Source: Peribacillus frigoritolerans (lineage in GTDB: Bacteria > Bacillota > Bacilli > Bacillales > DSM-1321). Taken from it: a stretch of DNA of 64,000 nt. This document shows positions 19,340 to 29,848 of this stretch, one piece after another (the stretch's first letter is position 1; each line of letters opens with the position of its first letter). The stretch covers positions 682,001-746,000 of the forward strand of contig JAUPFL010000002.1 of NCBI GenBank assembly GCA_030562215.1, in the 5' to 3' direction. The position numbers and the translations under genes were made by a program. Under the pieces are notes generated by a model. The model was given only the letters and a program-made list of their open reading frames with translations. It ran no database searches and was not told the origin of the DNA.

Positions 19340-20275
19340 TCATCAAGGAGACAGTGTTTTTAACACTCGTCTCCTCTCTTATTTAAATCGTAAGCCAAAG
19401 AATGTCCACCATATTCAAAGCAGTGTCTATTTAATAACTTTTGAAAAGGGTCATTCAATGATTCTTAAAGGATTCGACAGTTTTGAAAAATGGGATCGCC
19501 AAAGGGAATTGACTTCTTTGTTAAAACAAAGGGATTTCATCAAACGTATTATATTCATCAGAATTTAATGCCCTTTCAATTTAAAGGGAAATGGTATGGC
19601 AGCATGGACTATTTTCCGCCGAGTAAGAAAAAAATTCAGATTTTCCAATCATAAGGACCGCTTAGAAGGCGTTCAGTTACTGGAAAGCTTCCATGATGTG
19701 TCGGAAAATCTCTCCATTAACGCGCCTGTATTCAATCAATCTAAAAAGTGGAAAGAACGCTTATCACTCTTTAAAAAGAATTTTTCTTATGTTCGCCAAT
19801 ATGTTTCCGAAGATATTATCAAGGAATGGATAAGATGGGGGAATGGTCGCTAGAGGGGTTTGATAAAAATCAGTCTTTATGGGATAAGGAAAAGAAAGTC
19901 ATCATTCATGGTGATTGTGCCCACCATAATTTCTTGCGCAGAGCGGACGGCACTTTGACTTTAATCGATTTTGACTTAATGGCAAATGCCCCGAGATGCA
20001 TTGATTATTTACAGTATGCAAATCGAATTTCACCACATTTGGAAGATGCGGCCAACGAGCTGTGGGAAGTGCCGCAATTGCAAAGGTATCAGTCAGACCT
20101 GGCCTTTTTATATGCTTTAACTTATCCTACCGATATTTTCCGTGAATGGAATCGTCTTAATAAAAGTTCTTCCCAGCTTCATTCGGTCTGGAAAATGTCC
20201 GTGGAAGGTTTTTCGGAGCGGATGGAGATGAATGAAAAATTGGCGAAAAGGATTTCTTCCCTTAATAGGAATTAA
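19320..20275 (+). CDS. CotS-like phosphotransferase family protein (three frame breaks)
   Basis: This is a kinase-fold protein of the APH/CotS type, found in spore coat clusters. After corrections it reads a glycine-poor N-lobe (HIQSSVYLITFEKGHSMILKGF), a linker like WYGSMDYFPPSKKKFRFSN, a HKDRLEGVQLLESFH helix and the catalytic loop HGDCAHHNFLR. The metal-binding segment TLIDFDLMANAPRCIDY follows. Breaks: T missing near 19532-19534, an apparent extra A in the A7 run at 19628-19634, and A missing near 19825. The start is uncertain (ATG 19320 or 19329) and overlaps safA. Length is about 318 residues. Confidence 0.75.
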
Positions 20276-20377
20276 AACGGGTATTTGGCCGTATCTTACA
20301 GAGTACATTTCCCGTTCGACACCCATGCTAATTATGAGCGGAATTTAGCTCATTCTATTGCAATGGGAGGGTTATTG

Positions 20378-20977
20378 GTGCAGAAAATAAAATGGGCCCA
20401 GCCGCTATGTACGGTATTGGCCGCCGTCAGTTTGGTTGGATGTGCTAATAATGATACAGCGGAAAATGAAAATATCACGAATGATACAGGTTACCATGAA
20501 AAAGATGCATTGGTACGCAACATCAATTATGAGAATATGGTGCAAGGTTTATACAATAAAGATGATGCGTACAGTAAGAGTGACCGTAACTACCATGGAC
20601 ATGAAAGTAAGCCGCTTAAGGCAAAATCATCTTATTATAATTCTTATGAAGGCTCTTTAGCCGACAAAGTAAATGGTGTCGCCAATAAAGTGGAGCCGGT
20701 TATCGATGCCAGGACAATCATCATGAAAGATGAAATGCTGGTAGCCTTGCTGCTTGATGACTACAGCCAAGCAAAAGATGTTAAAGAAAGAATCAAGAAG
20801 GAAATCGGACCGCTTACCAATGGCCGTACCCTATATGTAACCACCGATGAAGGTGTCTATTTCAGGACGATGACTCTTGATAACAATCTTCGGGATGGCG
20901 ATACGAGGGAAATGATCATTTTGGATGCCAATGACCTGTTCGATAACCTTAACATTCACGAAAATCACTTAAAATAA
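20378..20977 (+). CDS. coxA: YhcN/YlaJ family sporulation lipoprotein, CoxA-like
   Basis: The N-terminus from GTG 20378 has a signal peptide with the lipobox LVGC (CTVLAAVSLVGCANN). The mature part contains ADKVNGVANKVEPVIDARTI and MLVALLLDD, typical of the YhcN/YlaJ sporulation lipoprotein family. In B. subtilis a cortex protein of this type, CoxA, follows safA, supporting the name by position. GGAGGG precedes the start; the open frame upstream to 20285 is not supported. Confidence 0.8.
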   Translation: MQKIKWAQPLCTVLAAVSLVGCANNDTAENENITNDTGYHEKDALVRNINYENMVQGLYNKDDAYSKSDRNYHGHESKPLKAKSSYYNSYEGSLADKVNGVANKVEPVIDARTIIMKDEMLVALLLDDYSQAKDVKERIKKEIGPLTNGRTLYVTTDEGVYFRTMTLDNNLRDGDTREMIILDANDLFDNLNIHENHLK

Positions 20978-20982
20978 TTTGT

Positions 20983-21018
20983 GGGCTGACCCGATGTGGA
21001 GTCAGCTCTTTTTGATTT
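20983..21018 (+). terminator. Terminator after coxA
   Basis: GGGCTGAC (20983-20990) pairs with GTCAGCTC (21001-21008) around a ten-base loop, followed by TTTTTGATTTTTTT. Confidence 0.85.
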
Positions 21019-21086
21019 TTTTCTGGTTAATAATCCTTATTTGGGTCAAACTACATAAAAAGTAAACGCCTTAAGAGGTGAGTATA

Positions 21087-21587
21087 TTGTTTAATCAACT
21101 TAGAATCCAATTTTTCATGACACTCTTCATATTGCCATTTTGCTTAACCGTTTTTGCCGAAGAAACCGTTCAAAAGGAAAATGATCCAATTGAAAGGAAG
21201 GTCATTCTTCAGCGTATGTATCTGGATGGCGAGTTAAGTGAAGAGAAATTGACAGAAACGATTTGGTCGATGGAAGACTTTTGGGCAAAATATGAAGGAT
21301 GGAAAGTAGTCGATCAAAATGAAGAGCAGATTGTCATGAAGAAAATTGAGAATGACATATCTCCGCTTTTAAAAGCGAATGGTTACCTTGGGATGAGGGA
21401 AGATGGTACATTATCCATTTTTATCGGAAGGCCTGAGCACGCCAAGATCATTCATACATTCTTCCAAATAGACGTTGGTAAACTTGAAGCATATAAGCAG
21501 GAGGAACTGCAAAAAGGGATTCCGATCATGAATAAAGACCAATATAAACAGCTCATTAAAGAATATGAGCCATATTCGGTAAACTAG
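21087..21587 (+). CDS. bofC: Bypass-of-forespore protein BofC
   Basis: BofC is a forespore-made secreted regulator that restrains the SpoIVB signalling protease controlling pro-sigma-K activation. The start TTG 21087 follows AAGAGGTG; GTG 21078 lies inside that site. A signal peptide (FFMTLFILPFCLTVFA) is followed by KVILQRMYLDGELSEEKL and GYLGMREDGTLSIFIGRP, the latter the conserved C-terminal BofC domain. The frame is intact, about 166 residues. Confidence 0.88.
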   Translation: MFNQLRIQFFMTLFILPFCLTVFAEETVQKENDPIERKVILQRMYLDGELSEEKLTETIWSMEDFWAKYEGWKVVDQNEEQIVMKKIENDISPLLKANGYLGMREDGTLSIFIGRPEHAKIIHTFFQIDVGKLEAYKQEELQKGIPIMNKDQYKQLIKEYEPYSVN

Positions 21588-21610
21588 GGGGATGATCTCC
21601 CATCCTCCAG

Positions 21611-21792
21611 GCTGTAGACTAACTCGATAATGATGGAGTTTGTCTACAGTTTTTTTAGTATTCCCATTTGACCGTTGACTTCCACTGCAGGCACTGGCTT
21701 TCAGCGTGCGGTCCGCCCTCGGCGCTTTTGCGCCTGTAATGTCTCCCTTTGACGCGTATATCCCGCAGGAACCTTGCACCCCGTTCCAATCA
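21611..21792 (-). repeat. Hairpin plus inverted family 1 repeat, copy D
   Basis: The hairpin CTGTAGACTAACTC...GAGTTTGTCTACAG with seven T (21612-21656) can terminate bofC. It is followed by an inverted family 1 copy (21673-21792), reading GTTGACTTCCACTGCAG through to CCGTTCCAATCAT. It fills the bofC-ruvA gap; no gene is present at 21588-21931. Confidence 0.75.
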
Positions 21793-21931
21793 TCTTTGTT
21801 TTTAAGGATGATAGTAAAACCCGGAATTCCTTGTGAAAAGACTTTGCCGAAGTATGAAATAACTTTTAATGAACAACACCCCTTTTTTATGATAAAATGA
21901 GAGGTACAGCAAAATCAGGGAGAGAAGTAAT

Positions 21932-22545
21932 TTGTATGATTATATAAAAGGCAAGGTCGATTATATTGGGCCTGAATACATAGTTGTGGAAAATGGGGGA
22001 TCGGATATCAAGTGATGACGCCGAATCCTTTTATTTTTTCCGCTCAATACCAGAGAGAAATCCAAGTTTTCTTATATCATTATGTTCGTGAGGATATGGT
22101 GGCGTTATACGGATTCCAGACTCGTCAAGAAAAGGCGTTATTCACAAAATTATTGAATGTAACCGGAATCGGGCCGAAAGGTGCTCTAGCGATATTGGCA
22201 TCAGGCCAGGTTGATCAGGTGGTGCAGGCGATCGAAAATGAAGATGAATCGTTTTTGGTGAAATTCCCGGGAGTCGGAAAGAAAACGGCACGGCAGATGA
22301 TTCTCGATTTAAAAGGGAAACTTGAGAACATTATTCCGGATGCGTTTCCCAACTTGTTTAACGAAGGCGTCACGGCTGCAATCAGTTCAAATGGTTATAC
22401 GGAGGAATTGGATGAAGCCGTTCTTGCATTGAAGGCTCTTGGTTATTCTGAAAAGGAAGTCCAAAAGGTAGCCAAGAAATTGCAAGCTGAAGATATGACG
22501 ACCGAGCAATATATTAAGAAAGCATTGCAAATGATGTTAAGATAA
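21932..22545 (+). CDS. ruvA: Holliday junction branch migration protein RuvA (one frame break)
   Basis: RuvA binds four-way junctions and recruits the RuvB motor. From TTG 21932 it reads [20 protein letters not shown]. One A missing near 22000 restores [13 protein letters not shown] and the long frame with [14 protein letters not shown], the HhH motifs [16 protein letters not shown] and [16 protein letters not shown], and the C-terminal RuvB-binding domain ([15 protein letters not shown]). Corrected length is about 205 residues. ruvB begins 11 bases later. Confidence 0.95.
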
Positions 22546-22556
22546 GGAGTGGCGCA

Positions 22557-23555
22557 ATGGAGGAGAGAATATTCAATCAGGAAGCCGATTTGAACGAACT
22601 GTCCTTTGAACAAAGCCTGCGGCCGCAAAACTTAAAGCAATATATCGGACAGGATAAAGTGAAAGCGAATTTGAGTGTATACATCGAGGCGGCAAGGATG
22701 CGTGAAGAAACGCTCGATCATGTACTTCTATATGGACCGCCTGGACTTGGAAAGACGACGCTTGCCGTCATCATCGCCAATGAAATGGGTGTGAATATCC
22801 GCACGACTTCCGGTCCTGCCATTGAGCGGCCGGGAGATCTGGCGGCCATTCTGAGTGCACTTGAACCAGGTGATGTATTGTTCATTGATGAGATTCACCG
22901 CCTTCCCCGTGTCGTTGAAGAAGTGCTATATCCGGCTATGGAGGACTTCTGTCTGGATATTGTAGTCGGTAAGGGACCGGAAGCCCGTTCGATCAGGATC
23001 GACTTGCCGCCGTTCACCCTCGTAGGGGCCACGACACGGGCAGGCTCACTGTCTGCACCGCTCAGGGACCGTTTTGGCGTTTTGAGCCGTCTTGAATATT
23101 ATACGGAAAACCATTTGACTGATATCATCATCCGTACAGCAAGAATCATGGATACGGAAATGGATGATCAAGCAGCGGCAGAACTTGCAAGAAGGTCAAG
23201 GGGAACCCCGAGAATTGCCAATCGGCTTTTACGGAGGGTCAGGGATTTCGCCCAGGTACGCGGTGATGGGACGATAACGGCCGAGCTTGCCGATTATGCA
23301 CTTGAATTAATGCAGGTCGACCGTTTAGGACTCGATCATATTGACCATAAATTACTTAAAGGGATCATTGAAAAATTCCGTGGCGGGCCCGTGGGTCTGG
23401 AAACGATTGCTGCAACGATTGGCGAAGAGGCACATACGATCGAAGATGTGTATGAACCATATCTCTTGCAAGTCGGTTTTCTTCAGCGTACCCCAAGAGG
23501 CCGGATGGCAACACAGCTTGTTTATGAACATTTCGGCATGGAGATGCCTGAATGA
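22557..23555 (+). CDS. ruvB: Holliday junction helicase motor RuvB
   Basis: This AAA+ ATPase drives branch migration. At 332 residues it is intact. It has Walker [13 protein letters not shown], Walker [12 protein letters not shown], sensor 1 [11 protein letters not shown], arginine-finger region APLRDRFG and a C-terminal winged helix ([14 protein letters not shown]). AAGGAG precedes ATG 22557. It overlaps the next gene by four bases. Confidence 0.98.
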   Translation: MEERIFNQEADLNELSFEQSLRPQNLKQYIGQDKVKANLSVYIEAARMREETLDHVLLYGPPGLGKTTLAVIIANEMGVNIRTTSGPAIERPGDLAAILSALEPGDVLFIDEIHRLPRVVEEVLYPAMEDFCLDIVVGKGPEARSIRIDLPPFTLVGATTRAGSLSAPLRDRFGVLSRLEYYTENHLTDIIIRTARIMDTEMDDQAAAELARRSRGTPRIANRLLRRVRDFAQVRGDGTITAELADYALELMQVDRLGLDHIDHKLLKGIIEKFRGGPVGLETIAATIGEEAHTIEDVYEPYLLQVGFLQRTPRGRMATQLVYEHFGMEMPE

Positions 23556-23758
23556 TGAATATACCAAAGATGGTCATGATTCTGGGTGTGATTATATTCG
23601 TGATTGGTTTTGCGATGAAATATATCCACCTCGGCAGGCTGCCGGGGGATATTTTTCTGAAAAAGGGGAATACGACGTTTTACTTTCCTATCGTTACATC
23701 AATCATCGTCAGTGTTGTGTTGTCCGCGATTTTTTATTTGATCGGCCGTTTTAAATAA
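23552..23758 (+). CDS. Small DUF2905-type membrane protein
   Basis: A 68-residue protein with two hydrophobic segments (about residues 6-25 and 45-64) separated by the conserved loop [19 protein letters not shown]. This matches DUF2905, a family often encoded beside ruvB or queA. Function is unknown. The start ATGATG overlaps the ruvB stop, suggesting translational coupling. Confidence 0.85.
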   Translation: MMNIPKMVMILGVIIFVIGFAMKYIHLGRLPGDIFLKKGNTTFYFPIVTSIIVSVVLSAIFYLIGRFK

Positions 23759-23796
23759 TGATTACAGCTTGATAGACACGTAAGGAAGTGGAACAG

Positions 23797-24823
23797 ATGA
23801 AATTGGATATGTTTGATTTTCATTTACCGGAGGAACTGATTGCCCAAGTTCCTTTGGAGGATAGGGAAGCAAGTAGATTGATGGTACTGGACAAAGAAAC
23901 CGGTAAGCTCCAGCATGATGTATTCAGCCATATCACGGAATATATCAAACCGGGAGATTGCCTGGTGTTGAATGATACAAAAGTGCTTCCGGCCCGACTA
24001 TACGGCAGTAAAGAAGGGACGGGTGCAAAAATCGAAGTATTGCTGCTCAAGCAAGATCATGATGATGTATGGGAAACGCTTGTGAAGCCGGCCAAACGGA
24101 TTAAAGAAGGCTCGACGATCGTTTTCGGCGATGGTAAGCTGAGTGCCGTCTGTACAGGTGTACTCGAGCATGGCGGCCGAATCCTTGAATTTAAATATGA
24201 AGGCATATTTTATGAAATACTGGAGCAGCTTGGCGAAATGCCGTTACCTCCATACATCAAGGAACAACTCGACGACCAGGACCGCTATCAAACCGTATAT
24301 GCGCGGGAACGGGGATCTGCAGCGGCACCTACCGCTGGACTGCATTTTACGGAGGATTTTTGAGAAACTTAAAGGGATGGGTGTCCACATCGCCTTCATA
24401 ACGCTGCATGTTGGGCTTGGTACATTCCGCCCGGTAAGTGTCGACGATATTGACAGCCACGAAATGCATTCGGAATTTTATCAAATGACGGAAGGCACAG
24501 CAAGATTACTGAATGACGTGAAGGAAAAAGGCGGGAAAATCATTACGGTAGGCACTACGTCCACAAGGACATTGGAAACGATTGCGTCCCGCAATGATGG
24601 GGTTTTCAAGGAAGAGAATGGCTGGACGAGCATCTTCATTTATCCTGGTTATGAGTTCAAAGGGATCGATGCGATGATAACGAACTTCCATTTGCCCAAA
24701 TCGACGTTAATCATGCTTATTTCTGCACTTGCAGGCAGGGAGAATGTCCTTCATGCCTATAAAACGGCTGTGGAAGAAAAATACAGGTTCTTTAGTTTTG
24801 GAGATGCAATGTTAATTAAGTAA
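23797..24823 (+). CDS. queA: S-adenosylmethionine:tRNA ribosyltransferase-isomerase (one frame break)
   Basis: QueA makes epoxyqueuosine on tRNA from the preQ1 base. It starts [20 protein letters not shown], with [32 protein letters not shown] and [21 protein letters not shown] as conserved family segments. The T-run at 24357-24361 is two bases short or one too long; comparison with B. subtilis QueA (EEILQQLK) favours two missing T, giving EDFFEKLK. ATG 23797 follows AAGGAAGTG. Corrected length is about 343 residues. It is followed by tgt, the preceding step of the pathway. Confidence 0.95.
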
Positions 24824-25999
<1,176 letters not shown>

Positions 26000-26042
26000 T
26001 TCCATAAATATTTTAATGAACGAAAGGAGTGAATATACTTAA

Positions 26043-26326
26043 ATGGGTAATTTAACACAAATACTTCCGTTGATTTTAATGTTCGTATTGTTCTATTTCT
26101 TATTGATCCGCCCGCAGCAAAAACGCCAAAAGGCTACGCAAAACATGCAAAGCAGTTTGAAAAAGGTGATAAAGTTGCTACTATCGGCGGCATGCACGGA
26201 ACAATCGATGCAATCGATGAACAGCAAATCGTCATTAAATCACCAGACGGTACAAAACTGACTTTTGACCGTGCGGCAATCCGTGAAATTACGGAAAGCG
26301 CACCGAATAAAGAAACATCCCTATAA
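26043..26326 (+). CDS. yajC: Preprotein translocase subunit YajC (one frame break)
   Basis: YajC is a small accessory subunit of the SecDF-YajC complex. A single N-terminal membrane helix ([21 protein letters not shown]) is followed, once an A is restored in the A5 run at 26160-26164, by [20 protein letters not shown] and [17 protein letters not shown]. Corrected length is about 95 residues. It is in the usual place after tgt. Confidence 0.95.
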
Positions 26327-26337
26327 AACAAACGAAA

Positions 26338-26362
26338 ACCGGGCCATGTGCCCGGTTTTTTG
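26338..26362 (+). terminator. Terminator after yajC
   Basis: ACCGGGC - CATGT - GCCCGGT followed by TTTTTT. It ends the ruvAB-queA-tgt-yajC unit. Confidence 0.92.
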
Positions 26363-26371
26363 CTGTCTTTT

Positions 26372-26743
26372 TTAATCGGAGCGTGAGTCGGAACTCATGT
26401 TGACCCCAAGAACGCCGCCCATCATGGCCGTAATCACAAAACAGCCATAGTATATCCATTGCTTGATGGTGAAAAGGGCATCGTGACCTAAATATTGAAA
26501 AAGGAACACGACCAACAGATAAAGCAGCCCAGTGCTTCCGCCCAAGAATAGTCCTTGCTTCTTCCCTTTGCCTCCTGAAATGAATCCACCAATGAACAGC
26601 GATAAAAAGGATACGATCATGACCACGTATGTCAGGGATGATTCCGTCAGTGAAGTAAAACGAAGAAGGATGGAAACGATTAAACTAGCAATCATCGCTA
26701 TGGCAAAGATGGAGCCTACGCCATAAATTACGGCGACACTCAT
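26372..26743 (-). CDS. yrzE: TIGR04086 family membrane protein (YrzE)
   Basis: A 123-residue protein with four predicted membrane segments (VIYGVGSIFAIAMIASLIV, TYVVMIVSFLSLFIGGFI, a third near residues 65-88, and a last near residues 98-116). GGFISGGKGKKQGLFLGGSTG is the glycine-rich family signature. Function is unknown. In B. subtilis YrzE lies near yajC and yrbG, as here. Confidence 0.8.
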   Translation of the reverse strand: MSVAVIYGVGSIFAIAMIASLIVSILLRFTSLTESSLTYVVMIVSFLSLFIGGFISGGKGKKQGLFLGGSTGLLYLLVVFLFQYLGHDALFTIKQWIYYGCFVITAMMGGVLGVNMSSDSRSD

Positions 26744-26911
26744 TTTTTAGTTTCGATGGGTATTCCTCCTTTTTAAAAGGCTGGTACGTATAGCCTGTTT
26801 ATGTGTTTGTACAAGCATATTCCCGATATCGAACCTTTAGACCAGGTTTAAGTAGCTTCCCGTAAAATTAGAAAAGATTATGGAGTAATTTTTCAGTTCC
26901 CAAGCCATGCT

Positions 26912-27590
26912 ATGGATGAAGGAAGTGTTGTTGAAGTGGATATCTATCTAGGGATTATTTTTCGAACGACGGTAATCTATCTGGTCATCTGGTTCCTTTT
27001 TCGAATGATGGGTAAGCGGGAAGTTGGGGAACTGAGTGTTCTCGATTTAGTGGTATCCATCATGATAGGGGACATTGCTGTGCTATCCTTTGAAGATTTG
27101 GAAAAACCGTTTATCCGACAGACGATCCCAATGTTTGTCCTCGCGATTCTCCAAATTACATTGGCATTTGCCTCATTGAAAAGTGTTAAATTTCGCTATT
27201 TCATGGACGGTAAGCCGCAGATCATCATTAATCAAGGGAAAATAGATGAAAAAGCGATGCGCGACAACGATATAATTTTGATGACTTATTGACCCAACTT
27301 CGTGAACAAGGAATTATTGATATAAACGAAGTGCAATTTGCCATCCTTGAAACTTCAGGAAGGCTCTCGGTGATTAAAAAAGCGACGAAGAAGGGTCGGA
27401 AAGTCAGGTACCATTCCCGCTGATTGTCGACGGAGAGATACAGGAAAAAAATCTTGATAAAATTGGGAAAAACCATTTTTGGCTTCTGGATCAGTTAAAA
27501 GAACATGGAGAAACGAAGGTTAAAGAGATTTCGATTTGCGGGTACATAGATGGCCAATTTTACATTGATAAAAATGAAATGAAGAAATGA
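26912..27590 (+). CDS. yrbG: DUF421/YetF-type membrane protein YrbG (two frame breaks)
   Basis: This is a DUF421 family protein with three N-terminal membrane segments containing [20 protein letters not shown], the family hallmark, and a soluble C-terminal domain. Breaks: one base missing near 27272 (restoring [15 protein letters not shown]) and an A missing near 27374-27380 (restoring [20 protein letters not shown]). It then reads [15 protein letters not shown] to the stop at 27590. The start may be ATG 26912 or GTG 26936; AAGGAAG lies between them. Function is unknown; relatives are linked to spores and membranes. Confidence 0.82.
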
Positions 27591-27614
27591 CCGAAGCCTT
27601 TGAGTGCTTCGGTT
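27590..27614. terminator. Bidirectional terminator between yrbG and spoVB
   Basis: ACCGAAGC and GCTTCGGT pair around CTTTGAGT, followed by TCATTTTATTT. The genes on each side converge. Confidence 0.8.
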
Positions 27615-27623
27615 CATTTTATT

Positions 27624-29178
27624 TCAAGCCAATTTTGACAAAAAGTCGCCAACTACAGGAATCCTGATCAGATCGGCCTTTTTTATGCTGCCGGTCATGA
27701 GCAGGAAAAATGTGAACAGCAGGATAACGACGGTTACGGAAAGCAAAAGCCGTGTGCCGATAGGCTGTGAGGAGAGCGGGAATTGATAAAGATAATAACC
27801 GCCCCATCCTGAGATTAAAGCAAGGACCAAAGCTGAAATATAGCTGCGGAAATGAAGCGTGAAAGGGACGACCTTCAGCACGGTTGAGAAATGCAGGAAA
27901 GTGACGAGCATCGTACCGACAGCTATCCCGATTGCGGCTCCCATGATCCCGAAACTTTCCTTTGAAGCCAGCAGCCAGATCACACCGATTTTAAGGATGT
28001 TCCCAGCCAGGCTGTTGAACATTGCGGCCTTTGCAAGATCCAGTGCTTGCAGCATGGATTGCAGCGGATATTGAAAGTAATATAGGATGAAAAAAGGTGC
28101 CAGGAATTTAATGAAAACAGCAGCATGCGAAGATCCATACATGACTTGTAATATTGGTTCGGCAAAGATGAACAGAATGACGATAGCTAAACAGCCTGTG
28201 ATAAAGGTGATTTTCAGGGCTTGTTGAAGCCTGTGTTCAACGAGTAAAAAGTTTCCGGTCGTACGGGCTTCGCTCACTGCCGGGACAAGTGCCGTCGCCA
28301 ATGATGATGTAACGAAGGAAGGAAGCATGAGTAAAGGCAGAGCGTACCCTGTTAACTCCCGTATTGACTTGTGGCTGCGGCCGCGGTGACTCCGGCTATT
28401 GCCAAACTCTGGGCGACCACTATTGGTTCGAAAAACCACGATACCGATCCGATCATCCTGCTTCCGGTGGTAGGAAGGGCGATCCCCATCAATTCGGTGA
28501 ACGTTCCTTTTCCGGATTTGACATTCTTGAAGAAACCCTTTCTGAACTTGAAATGTTTCTTTATTTTAAAGCTGGTCAATAAGTAGATGAGAGATACAAG
28601 CTCACCGATAATCGATGCAAACATTGCCCCGGCTGCCGCATATTCGATTCCATATGGCAAAAGGCCTTGGTCAGGACGGCTATGAAAGTGATTCGGGCCA
28701 CCTGTTCGATAACTTGTGAGAAAGCGAAGGGCTTCATATTTTGCTTGCCTTGGAAATAACCGCGCAGTACGGATGAAATGGCAATGATCGGTACGATTGG
28801 GGCAATCGCCATGAGCGGCCATATCGTCCGTTCGTCAGTGAATAGGTATTCTGATAGTACCGGCGCGAAAAGCAGCATCGCGGGAGTGAAAATCATCGAT
28901 AGAGTAAAGGTGCAGGCCAAAGAGACGACAAGGATTTTCTTGATTTTTCGTTCATCACCCCTGGCATTGGCCTCGGCCACGTATTTCGAAATGGCGATTG
29001 GCAGGCCTATCTGGGTTATGTTCACGACGAGAAAGAGTGTCGGTAAAGCCATCATATATAAACCAACGCCTTCTTCGCCGATGAAGCGGGCGATGACAAT
29101 ACGGTTAATGAAACCAAGAACCCTTGTAATCAGGCTTGCGATTAATAAAATCAGCGTCCCTTTTAAAAATTTGGACAT
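27624..29178 (-). CDS. spoVB: Stage V sporulation protein B, MOP-family flippase (two frame breaks)
   Basis: SpoVB is a multi-pass membrane protein of the polysaccharide/lipid II flippase family required for spore cortex synthesis. It starts MSKFLKGTLILLIASLITRV after GGGAGGGAG and contains RFIGEEGVGLYMMALPTLFL, QIGLPIAISKYVAEA and RGYFQGKQNMKPFAFSQVIE. One C is missing near 28662-28665 (restoring LLPYGIEYAAAGAMF) and one G at 28358-28360 (restoring YGELTGYALPLL). Corrected length is about 518 residues with about 14 membrane segments. Confidence 0.93.
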
Positions 29179-29348
29179 TGAACTCCCTCCCTGCCTTCTC
29201 AAAAAAGCGGTTATGCTATACAATTATCTATATGCTTGTACTTGGACAAAGCATGACAAAAGTGTTTGTTTGCGTTCTAACAAATGATAAGAAACCCTTC
29301 TAAGAAAATGCGCATTCATATGAGAATCATTTTACTGGAGGCAAAGTG

Positions 29349-29654
29349 ATGGCAAAAAAGAATCATCCCTATCAAAGGTATTATCTTAAGGTGCGTCCAT
29401 TTTTGAAGAGCAAGCGTGAGGAGTTCCAAATGGTCGGATTGAATGCCGTAACAGAGGAAGACATATGGGGAACCTTAACCAAAAATAAATGGAAGCGCCC
29501 GCAGGAAAACATTCACCTTCATGAACTTGTCGCAGATATCGTGACATTTTCGAGCAATCAGTTCATGACCTTCCAAATGGTCGAAGCTTATAAATCACCG
29601 AACCTATTCGAGCCGCTTTCCGAAGAGGAACTGAAGGAGCTTTTGAAGGAATAA
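29349..29654 (+). CDS. comN: Post-transcriptional regulator ComN
   Basis: A 101-residue protein beginning MAKKNHPYQRYYLKVRPFLK, matching ComN (YrzD), which promotes comEA mRNA accumulation and localises with DivIVA in B. subtilis. Conserved segments are EEDIWGTLTKNKWK and FSSNQFMTFQMVEAYKSPNL. ATG 29349 follows GGAGG at 29337-29341. The frame is intact. Confidence 0.87.
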   Translation: MAKKNHPYQRYYLKVRPFLKSKREEFQMVGLNAVTEEDIWGTLTKNKWKRPQENIHLHELVADIVTFSSNQFMTFQMVEAYKSPNLFEPLSEEELKELLKE

Positions 29655-29672
29655 CGCAAAGATATACTAAAA

Positions 29673-29701
29673 TTGACAGCTGTTTGTATATGACTCATAA
29701 T
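29673..29701 (+). promoter_or_regulatory. Sigma-A promoter of secDF
   Basis: TTGACA (29673-29678), 17 bases, CATAAT (29696-29701). The start of secDF lies 148 bases downstream. A small hairpin (ATGCTTTTTTGGAAAAAGCAT) lies in the leader. Confidence 0.8.
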
Positions 29702-29848
29702 AGATATGGTTATGCTTTTTTGGAAAAAGCATGGGAAGCTGTGTCTTTTTCTCAGCAAGCAAAGGGTATGCAGTTATCATATAAACAAAAAATGAAAGTT
29801 TTTTTAACTTCAGGAACAGGCGTATTATAGAAAGGGGCCTACTACATA

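Noticed and set aside
18264-19346. 360-codon antisense open frame and a 217-codon alternative frame across safA
   Set aside because: Both are products of a stop-free tandem repeat; composition is unnatural (repeated HHTWLASVLA or RRPARYDDGRPK) and neither has a ribosome site. Only the last 40 codons of the alternative frame are real, as the corrected SafA end.
20285-20377. Upstream extension of the coxA-like gene
   Set aside because: The extra 31 residues lack a start signal and would bury the lipoprotein signal peptide; GTG 20378 follows GGAGGG.
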